Shown piece after piece: positions 1-8,546 of a stretch of DNA of 43,076 nt. Position 1 is the first letter of the stretch; every line of letters begins with the position of its first letter. Position numbers and translations under genes: made by a program. The stretch lies in the NCBI RefSeq assembly GCF_001552535.1, contig NZ_BCRJ01000104.1:1-43076 (forward strand), in the 5' to 3' direction. Source of the DNA: Nocardioides jensenii JCM 1364 = NBRC 14755 (lineage in GTDB: Bacteria; Actinomycetota; Actinomycetes; Propionibacteriales; Nocardioidaceae). A model generated the notes under the pieces. That model did no database searches, had not been told where the DNA came from, and saw only the letters and a program-made list of their open reading frames with translations.

Positions 1-1432
1 CCCGTGGTCCGACACCGCACCGCCACGCTCGTCCCGGTGGGTCGGTGTCTACGGTGCGGTCGCCTGGCTGGTCGCCGTGCTGCCGGCCCTGTCGATCGCC
101 GCCGGGCTGCTGGTGCTGCTGCCCGCGCTGGACGGCACCGACAGCCTCGGTGAGGCGGTGGTGGCTGCCCTGCCCTGGCTGCCGCTCGCCGCGTTCACGG
201 CGTACGCCGTCCTGATGGTTCTCGTGGTGGGCCTGACCCGGCTCTTCGCGCTGGCCGTCACCCCGGGCCCGCACCCGGTGCGTTCGTGGGCGGGGGTCTC
301 GATCTGGGGCACCGTGCGGCTGCTCGACGAGGCCCGCGACTGGCTGTTCCCTGTCTACTCCAGCGCGATCACCCCGATCTGGCTGCGCCTGCTCGGCGCC
401 CGCATCGGCCGCGGTGTCGAGGCCTCGACGGTGCTGCTGATCCCCAGCCTGGTGCACGTCAACGACCACGCCTTCCTGGCCGACGACACCCTGATCGGCT
501 CCTACGAGCTGGGCGGGGGCTGGATGCGGGTCGAGCGGGTCAAGGTCGGCAAGCGGGCGTTCGTCGGCAACTCCGGCATGCTCGCGCCTGGTCGCAAGGT
601 GCCCAAGCAGTCGCTGGTCGCGGTGCTCTCCGCGGCTCCGGGCCGCGGTGTGGCCAAGGCCGGCTCGTCGTGGATGGGCAGCCCGCCGCGCAAGCTGCGT
701 CGTACGACGGGGGAGCGGGACAGCAGTCGTACCTACGACCCGCCCACCCGCCTGCACGTGCTGCGGGGGCTGGTCGAGACCGGCCGCGTGGTGCCGATGT
801 TCCTCGGCGTGCTGCTCCAGCTCGGCGTCGGCGCCGCGCTGTTCTGGATCCTCGATGCGGGCGGCTACCTGCTCGCACTGGTGCTCGGCGGGTTCGTCAT
901 GGCCGCCGGCAGCCTGGTCGCAGCAGCCCTGACGACCGCTGCCAAGTGGGTCATCGTCGGACGTCACAAGCGGGGCGAGCACGCGCTGTGGACCTCGTTC
1001 GTGTGGCGCAACGAGCTGGCCGACACCTTCACCGAGGTGCTGGCCGCGCCGTGGTTCGCCCGGGTGACCTCCGGCACCGTCGCGTTGAACGTGTGGCTGC
1101 GCACGCTCGGCACCCAGATCGGGCCCGGCGCCTGGTGCGAGTCCTACTGGCTGCCCGAGACCGACCTGGTCCGCCTCGAGGCCGGGGCGACGGTCAACCG
1201 CGGGTGCGTCGTCCAGACCCACCTCTTCCACGACCGGGTTCTCAGCATGGACACCGTGGTGCTCAAGGCCGGGGCCACGCTCGGCCCGAACAGCGTGATC
1301 CTGCCGGCCGCGTCGATCGGTCGGCACGCGACCGTCGGCCCCGTGTCGCTGGTGATGCGCGGCGAGGGCGTACCCTCGCGGACGCGCTGGATCGGGAACC
1401 CGATCGGCCCCTGGGAGGAAGAGGACGCGTGA
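1..1432 (+). CDS. Pls/PosA-type non-ribosomal peptide synthetase, C-terminal part (5' truncated by window edge)
   Basis: The frame is open from base 2 with no need for a start, so this is the last 476 residues of a larger protein. Two hydrophobic helices come first (about residues 14-42 and 55-80). A hexapeptide-repeat-like segment follows (about 120-205), then a hydrophobic stretch of two or more helices (about 260-325), then a second hexapeptide-like segment (about 375-460). Membrane helices alternating with soluble acyltransferase-like repeats are the C-terminal architecture of epsilon-poly-lysine synthetase and other Pls/PosA enzymes, in which adenylation and thiolation domains lie upstream; those would be outside this window. 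The stop overlaps the start of the M1 peptidase, and a phosphopantetheinyl transferase lies just beyond. The product cannot be told from this part. A plain hexapeptide acyltransferase membrane protein is the alternative. Confidence 0.8.
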   Translation, partial: PWSDTAPPRSSRWVGVYGAVAWLVAVLPALSIAAGLLVLLPALDGTDSLGEAVVAALPWLPLAAFTAYAVLMVLVVGLTRLFALAVTPGPHPVRSWAGVSIWGTVRLLDEARDWLFPVYSSAITPIWLRLLGARIGRGVEASTVLLIPSLVHVNDHAFLADDTLIGSYELGGGWMRVERVKVGKRAFVGNSGMLAPGRKVPKQSLVAVLSAAPGRGVAKAGSSWMGSPPRKLRRTTGERDSSRTYDPPTRLHVLRGLVETGRVVPMFLGVLLQLGVGAALFWILDAGGYLLALVLGGFVMAAGSLVAAALTTAAKWVIVGRHKRGEHALWTSFVWRNELADTFTEVLAAPWFARVTSGTVALNVWLRTLGTQIGPGAWCESYWLPETDLVRLEAGATVNRGCVVQTHLFHDRVLSMDTVVLKAGATLGPNSVILPAASIGRHATVGPVSLVMRGEGVPSRTRWIGNPIGPWEEEDA

Positions 1433-2739
1433 GGCGAGGCGGCACCGACAGTTATGTTCCCGGGCACGGTGACGCGTCGTACGACGTGGAGCACTACGGG
1501 CTGGCGCTCGGCTACAAGCTGATCGGCAACCGGATCGACGGCGACGCCACCCTGCGCTGCCGGGCGCGGGCGAACCTCGAGTTCCTCGAGCTCGACCTGC
1601 ACGCGCTGCGACCGGCGAAGGTCTTCCTGGACGGCAGGACGGTCTCCTTCACCCACCGCAACCAGCGGATCCATGTGAAGCTCTGCGGCACGATCCCCTC
1701 TGGCGAGACCTTCGACCTGCGGGTGAAGTACGCCGGCAGCCCGAAGCCGGTGCCCTCGAGAGTGCTCGGCACGTCCGGGTGGGAGGAGCTGGCCGACGGC
1801 GCGATCGTCGCAGCGCAGCCGCACGGTGCACCCTCCTGGTTCCCGTGCAACGACCGACCCGACAACAAGGCGACCTACTCGATCGCGGTCTCGGCGCCGT
1901 CGGACTACTACGTGGCGGTCTCGGGCGAGCTGGTCTCGAGCAAGCGCAGCGGCAGCGCGACCACCTGGCTCTACGAGCAGCAGTCGCCGATGCCGACCTA
2001 CCTCGCCACCGTGCAGATCGGGCGCTACGAGATGGTCGAGCTCGAGGCCGACGTACCCCTGCGGGTGATCGGGCCGACCGACCGCGACGAGGACGCGTTC
2101 GCCGCCGGGTTCGGCCGGCAGCCGGAGATGCTGGCCTTCTTCGTGAAGCTGTTCGGCGACTACCCGTTCGCGTCCTACACCGCGGTGATCACCGACGACG
2201 ATCTCGAGATTCCCTTGGAGTCACAGGGGTTGTCGACGTTCGGCCGCAACTTCATCAGCGAGGACTGGGACGCCGTGCGACTGGTCGCGCACGAGCTCTC
2301 GCACCAGTGGTTCGGCAACGCGGTGACGTTGACGAAGTGGAAGGACATCTGGCTGCACGAGGGCTTCGCCTGCTACGCGGAGTGGCTGTGGTCGGAGGAG
2401 AGTGGCGAGAAGTCGGCCGACGATCGCGCTGCCCATCACCACCGCAAGGTCGCTGAGGACGACGGGCCCGACCTGCTGCTCGGCGACCCCGGCGCGGAGC
2501 TGATGTTCGACGACCGGGTCTACAAGCGTGGTGCGCTGACGCTGCACGCGCTGCGGGCCGAGGTCGGCGACGAGACGTTCTTCGAGACCCTGCGCAGCTG
2601 GGTCGAGGCCCACCGTGGCGGCAACGTGACCACCGAGCAGTTCATCGAGCACGCCGCCTCGGTCGCCGGGCGAGATCTCACCGAGCTCTTCGATGCCTGG
2701 CTGTTCAACGTCGGGCTGCCGGACCTGCCCCGGCTCTGA
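1429..2739 (+). CDS. M1 family metallopeptidase
   Basis: 436 residues from a GTG that overlaps the upstream stop as GTGA, which indicates translational coupling. The zinc site is complete: HELSH at residues 288-292 and the third ligand Glu311 in HEGFACY, giving the HEXXH-18-E spacing of M1 aminopeptidases. The usual GAMEN exopeptidase motif is replaced by PLESQ just upstream, a variant seen in short actinobacterial M1 proteins. There is no signal peptide, and the protein is about half the size of PepN because the large C-terminal domain is absent. Its position directly after a Pls/PosA synthetase suggests it may trim or degrade the peptide product, as has been described for a poly-lysine-degrading enzyme encoded near the synthetase in Streptomyces albulus; that link is inference. 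The 3' end overlaps the convergent PPTase by 35 bases. Confidence 0.9.
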   Translation: MRRGGTDSYVPGHGDASYDVEHYGLALGYKLIGNRIDGDATLRCRARANLEFLELDLHALRPAKVFLDGRTVSFTHRNQRIHVKLCGTIPSGETFDLRVKYAGSPKPVPSRVLGTSGWEELADGAIVAAQPHGAPSWFPCNDRPDNKATYSIAVSAPSDYYVAVSGELVSSKRSGSATTWLYEQQSPMPTYLATVQIGRYEMVELEADVPLRVIGPTDRDEDAFAAGFGRQPEMLAFFVKLFGDYPFASYTAVITDDDLEIPLESQGLSTFGRNFISEDWDAVRLVAHELSHQWFGNAVTLTKWKDIWLHEGFACYAEWLWSEESGEKSADDRAAHHHRKVAEDDGPDLLLGDPGAELMFDDRVYKRGALTLHALRAEVGDETFFETLRSWVEAHRGGNVTTEQFIEHAASVAGRDLTELFDAWLFNVGLPDLPRL

Positions 2740-3238
2740 GCCCCGGCACGAGTACGACGACCGCGGCCGCGAGGCCGATCGGTGCCGGGATCTCGCGGAC
2801 GTCGTGATCGGCCAGTCGCACCGACGTCATCGGGACGGCGAGGCCGGTGCCACGTGCCTTCAGGACCGCCTCCTTGGCGGTCCAGGCCCAGGCGGGCTCG
2901 ACGTCGACGGGGTCGTCCGGATGCAGGACCAGCGCCGGCTCCCAGCGCGACTCGACGTCGGCGACCACCTCGACGTCGACTCCGACCGGGCCGGTCGCGA
3001 CTGCGGTGACCAGGTGGTCGCCGGCCCGCGAGAGGCTCACCCGTGCGCCACTGGCCCACGGGCGCCCGTGGGCGTCGGACCCGCAGCGCGGACACAGCCG
3101 ACCCACCCGGATGCCGCCGGCCTCGACTGCGAGGAGCCCGGCCACGTGCTCGGTCAGCGCAGCATCAGCGTCACGTGTGCGTGAGTGCCAGGCGATGTCG
3201 GCGACCGCGTCGTCCGGGAGGTCACCGGAAGAACTCAT
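2705..3238 (-). CDS. 4'-phosphopantetheinyl transferase, Sfp superfamily
   Basis: 177 residues. It shows the two family signatures: GVDVE with magnesium-binding Asp and Glu, and WTAKEAVLKARG with the conserved Lys-Glu pair. The family moves phosphopantetheine from CoA onto the serine of carrier proteins. It lies tail-to-tail with the M1 peptidase and near the Pls/PosA synthetase, so activating that enzyme's thiolation domain is a likely job, although one PPTase can serve several synthases. The ATG at 3238 was chosen because a TAGGGT -10-like hexamer (3246-3251 on this strand) sits exactly seven bases upstream, as in leaderless actinobacterial promoters. An open frame runs further upstream but is of low quality. 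Confidence 0.88.
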   Translation of the reverse strand: MSSSGDLPDDAVADIAWHSRTRDADAALTEHVAGLLAVEAGGIRVGRLCPRCGSDAHGRPWASGARVSLSRAGDHLVTAVATGPVGVDVEVVADVESRWEPALVLHPDDPVDVEPAWAWTAKEAVLKARGTGLAVPMTSVRLADHDVREIPAPIGLAAAVVVLVPGLRAGAGPAARR

Positions 3239-3320
3239 GGCGTGAACCCTATTCGCGGCGCCACCCTTGGCCCTAATGTGACGGGGGCCACATGTGGGGA
3301 CCGACAAAGGAGTCGTTTGC

Positions 3321-4331
3321 ATGAAGTGGAAGATCTCGGGCGCGACTGCCGCGGCAGTCACGTTCCTCACCGCCACGTTGGTCGCCGCTCCCGCGGCCCA
3401 CGCCGCCGGTCCGTCGTACGTCGCCCTCGGTGACTCCTACGCCTCGGGCACCGGCACCCGCAGCTACGTCGACGACGGCACCTCGTGCCAGCGTTCGACG
3501 TACGCCTATGCCTCGTTGATCGCGGCAGCGCGCGGCTACTCGCTGAACCTCCGGGCCTGCTCGGGGGCGAAGATCCCCGACGTGACCAACAACCAGCTGA
3601 GCGCGCTGACCACGACCACGAAATACGTCTCGATCTCCATTGGTGGCAACGACGCCGGCTTCGCCGACGTGCTGACCGAGTGCGCCATGCCGGGCTGGAT
3701 GAGCGACTGCAACGGTGCCATCGACGGCGCCCAGGCCTACATCAACAACACCCTGCCCGCGAAGCTGTCCACGCTCTATGCCTCGATCCGGGCGAAGTCA
3801 CCCACCGCCAAGGTGGTCGTGGTCGGCTACCCGCGCATCTTCAACGGCGAGGACTGCAACGCGCTGACCTGGTTCAGCCCGGCCGAGGAGACCCGGCTCA
3901 ACGCCACCGCCGACCTGCTCAACAGTCGCACCGCCACGCAGGCCAGTGCCAAGGGCTTCAGCTTCGCCAACCCGACGAGCAGGTTCATCGGCCACGCGGT
4001 CTGCGACGACCCCGAATACCTCAACGGGCTGTCGAACCCGATCTCGGAGTCCTACCACCCGAACAAGGCAGGGCACGCCAGCGGCTACGCGCCCGTCGTG
4101 AGCCCGCTGCTCACCGGCGCGTCCCTGAAGGTCGACGCCGCCACCCTGGCAGCTGCGGCCGGGAGCGCCGACGAGCTGGCCGAACGGCAACGTGCGTACG
4201 CCGCGGCCGACTCCACGATCGAGCCCGAGGTGTTCCGACTGCCCGACCTCGACAGTCCGCGTGCGCGTGCGGCGGCGCGCAGGGCCGGCATCGACATCGA
4301 TCGATGGGTGGCACGGCACGCTCACCGCTGA
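3321..4331 (+). CDS. Secreted SGNH/GDSL-family hydrolase (esterase/lipase)
   Basis: 336 residues. An N-terminal signal peptide (basic MKWK, hydrophobic stretch, likely cleavage after AHA near residue 29) predicts export. The SGNH blocks are all visible: GDSYASG with the nucleophilic serine, the oxyanion glycine before it, the asparagine of IGGND, and a C-terminal SYHPNKAGH carrying the catalytic histidine. Several cysteines may form disulfides, as in Streptomyces secreted lipases and esterases of this family. A charged extension of roughly 60 residues after the core is rich in Ala, Arg and Asp and has no recognisable domain. The ATG at 3321 is preceded by AAAGGAG at good spacing. The substrate (lipid, cutin-like ester or acetylated glycan) is unknown. 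Confidence 0.9.
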   Translation: MKWKISGATAAAVTFLTATLVAAPAAHAAGPSYVALGDSYASGTGTRSYVDDGTSCQRSTYAYASLIAAARGYSLNLRACSGAKIPDVTNNQLSALTTTTKYVSISIGGNDAGFADVLTECAMPGWMSDCNGAIDGAQAYINNTLPAKLSTLYASIRAKSPTAKVVVVGYPRIFNGEDCNALTWFSPAEETRLNATADLLNSRTATQASAKGFSFANPTSRFIGHAVCDDPEYLNGLSNPISESYHPNKAGHASGYAPVVSPLLTGASLKVDAATLAAAAGSADELAERQRAYAAADSTIEPEVFRLPDLDSPRARAAARRAGIDIDRWVARHAHR

Positions 4332-4514
4332 GACGCGCCCCGATCCTGCGCTCGTCTGCGCCCGCACGGCCGATGTGGGGCAAAAATCGCCCCAGAGCGC
4401 CTCGATCACCCCCTCAGTGGAGGAAGAGTTCCGTCCTCGTCGGTGGAAGAACGTGCCACATGGAGAAAAGCGTGCAATACTCAAGGTGAACAGAAAGTGA
4501 ACAGGAGGTGTCCC

Positions 4515-4649
4515 ATGCGCAGCCAGAACCAGAACGACCGTCCCGCGATGACGTGGATCGAGGTCAAGGACGCGACGGGTCGCACGCACCTGGAGGCACG
4601 CTGGAGCGTCACCACGCACTCGCCGGCCGCCACCGTGCACGCGGCCTGA
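4515..4649 (+). CDS. Small hypothetical protein (44 aa)
   Basis: A 44-residue frame starting at ATG 4515, directly behind a near-perfect Shine-Dalgarno AGGAGGTG (4503-4510) and followed within 20 bases by a strong intrinsic terminator. That arrangement supports a real, well-translated gene. The protein is polar, without a signal peptide or membrane segment, and contains a compact central stretch (TWIEVKDATGRTHLEARW) that looks like two beta strands, then a Thr/Ser/Ala-rich tail. An in-frame Met at residue 12 is a weaker alternative start. I do not recognise a family and assign no function. Confidence 0.65.
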   Translation: MRSQNQNDRPAMTWIEVKDATGRTHLEARWSVTTHSPAATVHAA

Positions 4650-4667
4650 CGACGAAGACCACACCGA

Positions 4668-4707
4668 GAACCGGCCCGCCACCCAGTGGCGGGCCGGTTC
4701 TTGCTTT
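4668..4707 (+). terminator. Strong intrinsic terminator
   Basis: Perfect 15-bp inverted repeat (4668-4682 with 4686-4700) around a 3-base loop, followed by TTGCTTT. It ends the transcript of the 44-residue gene and insulates the AzlCD operon behind it. Confidence 0.85.
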
Positions 4708-4723
4708 CCGGTAAGCATTGCCC

Positions 4724-5440
4724 ATGCGTGCTGCGTGGCGTGACCTCTCCGAGCGACTCGGGCCGGGCACGCTGCGCGACATCTTGTTGGTGAACCTCGC
4801 CGTCGGCATCGTCGGCGTCTCCTACGGCGCCATCACCGTGGGTGACGGCCTGCCACTGTGGGCGCCCAACCTGATGTCGATCGTCGTGCTCGGTGGTGCC
4901 AGCCAGTTCCTCTTCACGGGCATCATCGGCGCCGGTGGCAGCGCGGTCGCCGCAGTCCTGGCCGGGCTCCTGGTCAACGCCCGTCACCTGCCGTTCGGCT
5001 TCGCTCTCGCCGGCACCGTCAAGGAGCGGCCACTCCTGGGGTCCTACCTGATGATCGACGAGGTCGTCGCGTTCGCCCTGGCCGAGAAGGATCCGGAGCG
5101 ACGGCGCCTCGTGTTCTTCACGTGCGGTGCGTGCCTGTGGATCTTCTGGAACATCGGCTCCCTGCTCGGGGGCCTGCTCGGCAATGCGGTCACCGACACC
5201 GACGTCTTCGGTCTCGATGCGGCCTTCCCGGCCGTGCTGGTGGCCCTGGTGACGCCTGCCCTTCGTGACTCCCGGACCCGCACCGTGGCGCTGGTCGGTG
5301 CCGCCGTGGCGGTGGCGGCCACCCCGTTCCTTCCGGCCGGGACGGCGGTGCTCCTTGCCCTGGCCGCTCTGGTGCTGCTGCCCGTGCTGCGCCGCGACGA
5401 CTTCCCCACTCCGGGCGAGGAAGCCGGTGATCGCTCGTGA
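4724..5440 (+). CDS. azlC: AzlC family branched-chain amino acid exporter, large subunit
   Basis: 238-residue polytopic membrane protein with the family hallmarks VSYGA in the first helix, GASQF in the second and NARHLPFGFAL in the third. AzlC with AzlD forms an exporter for branched-chain amino acids and related compounds (BrnFE in corynebacteria). The stop overlaps the azlD start by four bases (GTGA). ATG 4724 is preferred over TTG 4718, which would add only two residues; no clear ribosome site distinguishes them. No Lrp-type regulator is adjacent. Confidence 0.87.
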   Translation: MRAAWRDLSERLGPGTLRDILLVNLAVGIVGVSYGAITVGDGLPLWAPNLMSIVVLGGASQFLFTGIIGAGGSAVAAVLAGLLVNARHLPFGFALAGTVKERPLLGSYLMIDEVVAFALAEKDPERRRLVFFTCGACLWIFWNIGSLLGGLLGNAVTDTDVFGLDAAFPAVLVALVTPALRDSRTRTVALVGAAVAVAATPFLPAGTAVLLALAALVLLPVLRRDDFPTPGEEAGDRS

Positions 5441-5757
5441 TCTCGGCTCCGGTGCTGATCGTGTCTGCCGTGCTGCTCGGCGTCGGCACGTTCGCCTTCC
5501 GTGCCGCCGGTCCGATGCTGCACACCCGGGTCGTGGTCAGCACGTCGATGCAGGCGCTGATGTCGATGTCGGCGACGGTGCTGCTGGTCGCCCTGGCCGC
5601 CACGTCCGCGGTCTTCGACGGATCCTCTCCGGCCGGGTGGGCTCGCGCGGCGGGAGTGGCGGTCGCCGTACTCCTGGCCTGGCGGCGGTCGCCGTTCGTG
5701 GTGATCGTGGTGGCCGCAGCGGGGACGACCGCCGTGCTGCGCCTGCTCGGCCTCTGA
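5437..5757 (+). CDS. azlD: AzlD family amino acid exporter, small subunit
   Basis: 106 residues, almost entirely hydrophobic and consistent with three to four membrane helices, with the typical early FAFRAAGP segment. It partners with AzlC for branched-chain amino acid export. The GTG start lies inside the azlC stop (GTGA overlap), so the two are translationally coupled and cotranscribed. The stop codon abuts the left end of a repeat element. Confidence 0.87.
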   Translation: MISAPVLIVSAVLLGVGTFAFRAAGPMLHTRVVVSTSMQALMSMSATVLLVALAATSAVFDGSSPAGWARAAGVAVAVLLAWRRSPFVVIVVAAAGTTAVLRLLGL

Positions 5758-5917
5758 GCCCGAATCCACCGATCTCTCGGCTGCTGCGCGCCCCCATCCG
5801 GCGCCCCGGCGGCGTTGTCGCGCACTCGACGGGCCTCCGGCCCGCGTTCGGCACTCCGCCTTGCCGGCCCACCCGTCTGGTGACGCTCGCGACGCCGTCG
5901 ATCGGTGGATTCGGGCT
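5757..5917. repeat. 161-bp intergenic repeat element with 18-bp terminal inverted repeats
   Basis: Bases 5757-5774 and 5900-5917 form a perfect 18-bp inverted repeat 125 bases apart. The inside has no convincing gene and contains a small palindrome (GGGCC-TCC-GGCCC). The left end plus adjoining core (5765-5792) matches 17030-17057 inside glpD at 25 of 28 positions, so this is one member of a dispersed family. It fills the gap between the convergent azlD and EEP genes. It resembles a MITE or REP-like element; no target duplication could be established. Confidence 0.7.
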
Positions 5918-5931
5918 GAGGGCGAACGAGG

Positions 5932-7020
5932 TCAGTCGTCGGTGGAGACGCGTGTGCCGTTCTTGTAGACGATGCGCTCCTTGCGCTCGGGCACCGTCAC
6001 CTCGGCCGCGACCAGGGGGTGGTCGGTGGCACGCTGGATCTCAGGAGTGCGCAGCGCGCGGTAGCTGCTGAACGCCACGTCGTCGGAGCCGAAGACCCAG
6101 TCCACGGCGAGCGGACGCGGCGGAGGGGCGCACGAGCTGCCGGTGCTGCCACCGTTGGCCGCCTTCAGCGCGGTGCTGGTGGTGACCCGGCAGAAGACGC
6201 CCTCCCAGTCGTTGAGGTCGCCGGTGAAGAAGATCGCCTCGCCGGGGTGGTCGGCGGCGAGCTGGTTGGCGAGGTTGATCTCGATCTGGGTGGCCGCGCC
6301 CCGCCACTTGGCCGCGTTGCCGTGGGCGTTGGCCGGGTTGTGCACGTTCATCAGCCACACCTTCTGACCGGTGGCGATGTGCTCGAGCTGGACCACGGGC
6401 ATCTGCCGGGTCTGTCCGAAGAAGTAGGGGATGCCGAACGTCCGTGCCTCGACCAGACGGAACGTGTCCTTGCGCCAGGCCACCGCGTTCGCGTGCAGCT
6501 GTACGCCGGAACCGGCGGACGGGTAGACGTCGTAGGTGCCGCCGGCCTGGGCCAGGAAGGCACCCATCTGCGGTGCCTGGAACTCCTGGAAGCCGACCAG
6601 GTCGACCCCGTTGTTGCGCAGCGCGTTCACCGAGAGCGAGGTGCGCATGGCGCTGCCGGCCATGCCCTTCCGGTCGCCACCCGTGGCGGTGTGACTGGCC
6701 CCGAGCAGGTTGAACGACGCGATCGTGAAGCTGAACGAGGGGCGTACGTCGTACTTCGGCTTGGGCTTCCGCTTGATCGTGACGGTGGGCCCGACCAGCT
6801 TCTTGCGGGTGCCCGAGCCTTCGGGCTTCCCCTGCGTGCCGGTGGGCGAGGGCGACGTCGAAGGCGTCGCCGGAGCCGAGGACGAGGTGGTCGACGTCGG
6901 CTCCGCGCTGGTCTGCTGGGAGTCGTCCTTGCCGCCGAGCACGAAGCCGAAGGTCACCACGAGCACGGTGACCAGCGCGGCAGGCGCCAGCATCACGAGG
7001 AGCTCGGGAGGTTTGCGCAC
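5932..7020 (-). CDS. Membrane-anchored endonuclease/exonuclease/phosphatase (EEP) family protein
   Basis: 362 residues. An N-terminal hydrophobic helix (about 8-28) acts as signal anchor and is followed by a Ser/Thr/Pro linker to about residue 65, so the catalytic domain is extracytoplasmic. EEP motifs appear in order: SFNLLGAS with metal-binding Asn, GFQEFQ with catalytic Glu, NVHNPAN, FTGDLND with Asp and Asn, and the terminal TDHPLVAAEV with the Asp-His pair. The family cleaves phosphodiester or phosphomonoester bonds, so an extracellular nuclease or a lipid/inositol phosphatase are both possible. Both flanking genes run on the other strand, so it is probably monocistronic. Confidence 0.85.
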   Translation of the reverse strand: MRKPPELLVMLAPAALVTVLVVTFGFVLGGKDDSQQTSAEPTSTTSSSAPATPSTSPSPTGTQGKPEGSGTRKKLVGPTVTIKRKPKPKYDVRPSFSFTIASFNLLGASHTATGGDRKGMAGSAMRTSLSVNALRNNGVDLVGFQEFQAPQMGAFLAQAGGTYDVYPSAGSGVQLHANAVAWRKDTFRLVEARTFGIPYFFGQTRQMPVVQLEHIATGQKVWLMNVHNPANAHGNAAKWRGAATQIEINLANQLAADHPGEAIFFTGDLNDWEGVFCRVTTSTALKAANGGSTGSSCAPPPRPLAVDWVFGSDDVAFSSYRALRTPEIQRATDHPLVAAEVTVPERKERIVYKNGTRVSTDD

Positions 7021-7128
7021 CGCAGAAGGTTACCCGGGATCGGACCTCGGGGCCGAACCCGCGTCTTGCACCGCGGAGGCGTCCGTCGTCACACCGCCGG
7101 TTGAGCGTCACGGCCTACTGTGGACCGC

Positions 7129-8502
7129 ATGAGCGATGTCTTCGATGTCCTTGACCCTGCCGACGGATCCGTGATCGACCAGGTGCCCGACGCCAGCGTC
7201 GACGATGCCCGGGCCGCCCTCGACCGGGCCGTCGCCGTGCAGCCGGACTGGGCGGCGACCCCGCCCCGCGACCGCGGCGAGATCCTGCGGCGCGCGTTCG
7301 AGCTGCTCACCGAGCGGGCCGACGAGTTCGCCCGCACGATCAGCCTCGAGATGGGCAAGCCACTGGCCGAGGGCAAGGGTGAGGTCGCCTACGGCGCCGA
7401 GTTCCTGCGCTGGTTCAGCGAGGAGGCGGTCCGCATCCGCGGCAGCTGGCTGGCCGCGCCCGCCGGTGGCTCCCGTCTGCTGACCGTCAAGAAGCCGGTC
7501 GGCCCGTGCCTGTTCGTGACGCCGTGGAACTTCCCGCTCGCGATGGGCACCCGCAAGATCGGTCCCGCGATCGCGGCCGGCTGCACGATGATCGTCAAGC
7601 CCGCCTCCGCGACACCGCTGACCATGGTCAAGCTGGCCGAGGTGTTCGCCGAGGCCGGCCTGCCCGACGGCGTCCTGCAGGTGCTCACCACGAAGTCGTC
7701 CAAGGAGGTCACCGCAGCCCTGATGGGCGACCAGCGCCTGCGCAAGGTCTCGTTCACCGGATCCACCGCGGTCGGCAAGGGCCTGGTCGCCCAGTCGGCG
7801 GAGAACCTCCAACGGGTGTCCATGGAGCTCGGCGGCAATGCGCCGTTCCTGGTCTTCGACGACGCCGACGTCGACGCCGCGGTCGACGGCGCGATGGTGG
7901 CCAAGATGCGCAACATGGGTGAAGCCTGTACGTCGGCCAACCGGTTCCTGGTGCAGTCGGGCGTGGCCGAGGAGTTCACCCGGAAGCTGGCCGATCGGAT
8001 GGCCGCCCTGAAGGTCGGTCGGGGCCAGGACGACGGCGTCGAGGTCGGCCCGCTGATCGACGCCGACGCGGTGGCGGGTGTCAAGGAGCTGGTCGACGAC
8101 GCCGTGGCGCAGGGCGCCCGCGTGCTCACCGGGGGCGAGCCCGACGGCAACTTCTACCCGCCGACCGTGCTGGGCGACGTGCCGGCCGGTGCCCGGCTGA
8201 ACACCGAGGAGATCTTCGGTCCGGTCGCCCCGGTCACCGTCTTCGAGACCGAGGAGGTCGCGGTCGCGATGGCCAACGACACCGAGTACGGGCTCTCGTC
8301 CTACGTCTACACCCGTGACCTGGACCGCACCCTGCGCATCGTGGAGTCGCTGGCCTTCGGCATGGTCGGGGTCAACACCGGGCTGGTCTCCAACCCGGCG
8401 GCCCCGTTCGGCGGCGTGAAGGCCAGCGGCTTCGGTCGTGAGGGCGGCTTCGAAGGCATCGAGGAGTATCTGGACACCACCTACGTCGGCATCGCGCACT
8501 GA
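7129..8502 (+). CDS. gabD: NAD(P)-dependent succinate-semialdehyde dehydrogenase
   Basis: 457 residues, a full-length aldehyde dehydrogenase. Visible landmarks are TPWNFPLAM, the cofactor loop FTGSTAVG, the general base Glu233 in MELGGNAPF and the nucleophile Cys267 in GEACTSANRF. GEACTSANRF and the C-terminal GGVKASGFGREGG are typical of SSADH, which oxidises succinate semialdehyde to succinate at the end of the GABA shunt. ATG 7129 is preceded by TACTGT ending seven bases upstream, suggesting a leaderless transcript. A GTG nine bases earlier is less likely. Exact substrate preference within the ALDH superfamily cannot be proven from motifs. Confidence 0.87.
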   Translation: MSDVFDVLDPADGSVIDQVPDASVDDARAALDRAVAVQPDWAATPPRDRGEILRRAFELLTERADEFARTISLEMGKPLAEGKGEVAYGAEFLRWFSEEAVRIRGSWLAAPAGGSRLLTVKKPVGPCLFVTPWNFPLAMGTRKIGPAIAAGCTMIVKPASATPLTMVKLAEVFAEAGLPDGVLQVLTTKSSKEVTAALMGDQRLRKVSFTGSTAVGKGLVAQSAENLQRVSMELGGNAPFLVFDDADVDAAVDGAMVAKMRNMGEACTSANRFLVQSGVAEEFTRKLADRMAALKVGRGQDDGVEVGPLIDADAVAGVKELVDDAVAQGARVLTGGEPDGNFYPPTVLGDVPAGARLNTEEIFGPVAPVTVFETEEVAVAMANDTEYGLSSYVYTRDLDRTLRIVESLAFGMVGVNTGLVSNPAAPFGGVKASGFGREGGFEGIEEYLDTTYVGIAH

Positions 8503-8546
8503 CTCCTCGCTGACGCGCCGTGGCCCGGCGTGGCAGGCTGGGGGTC

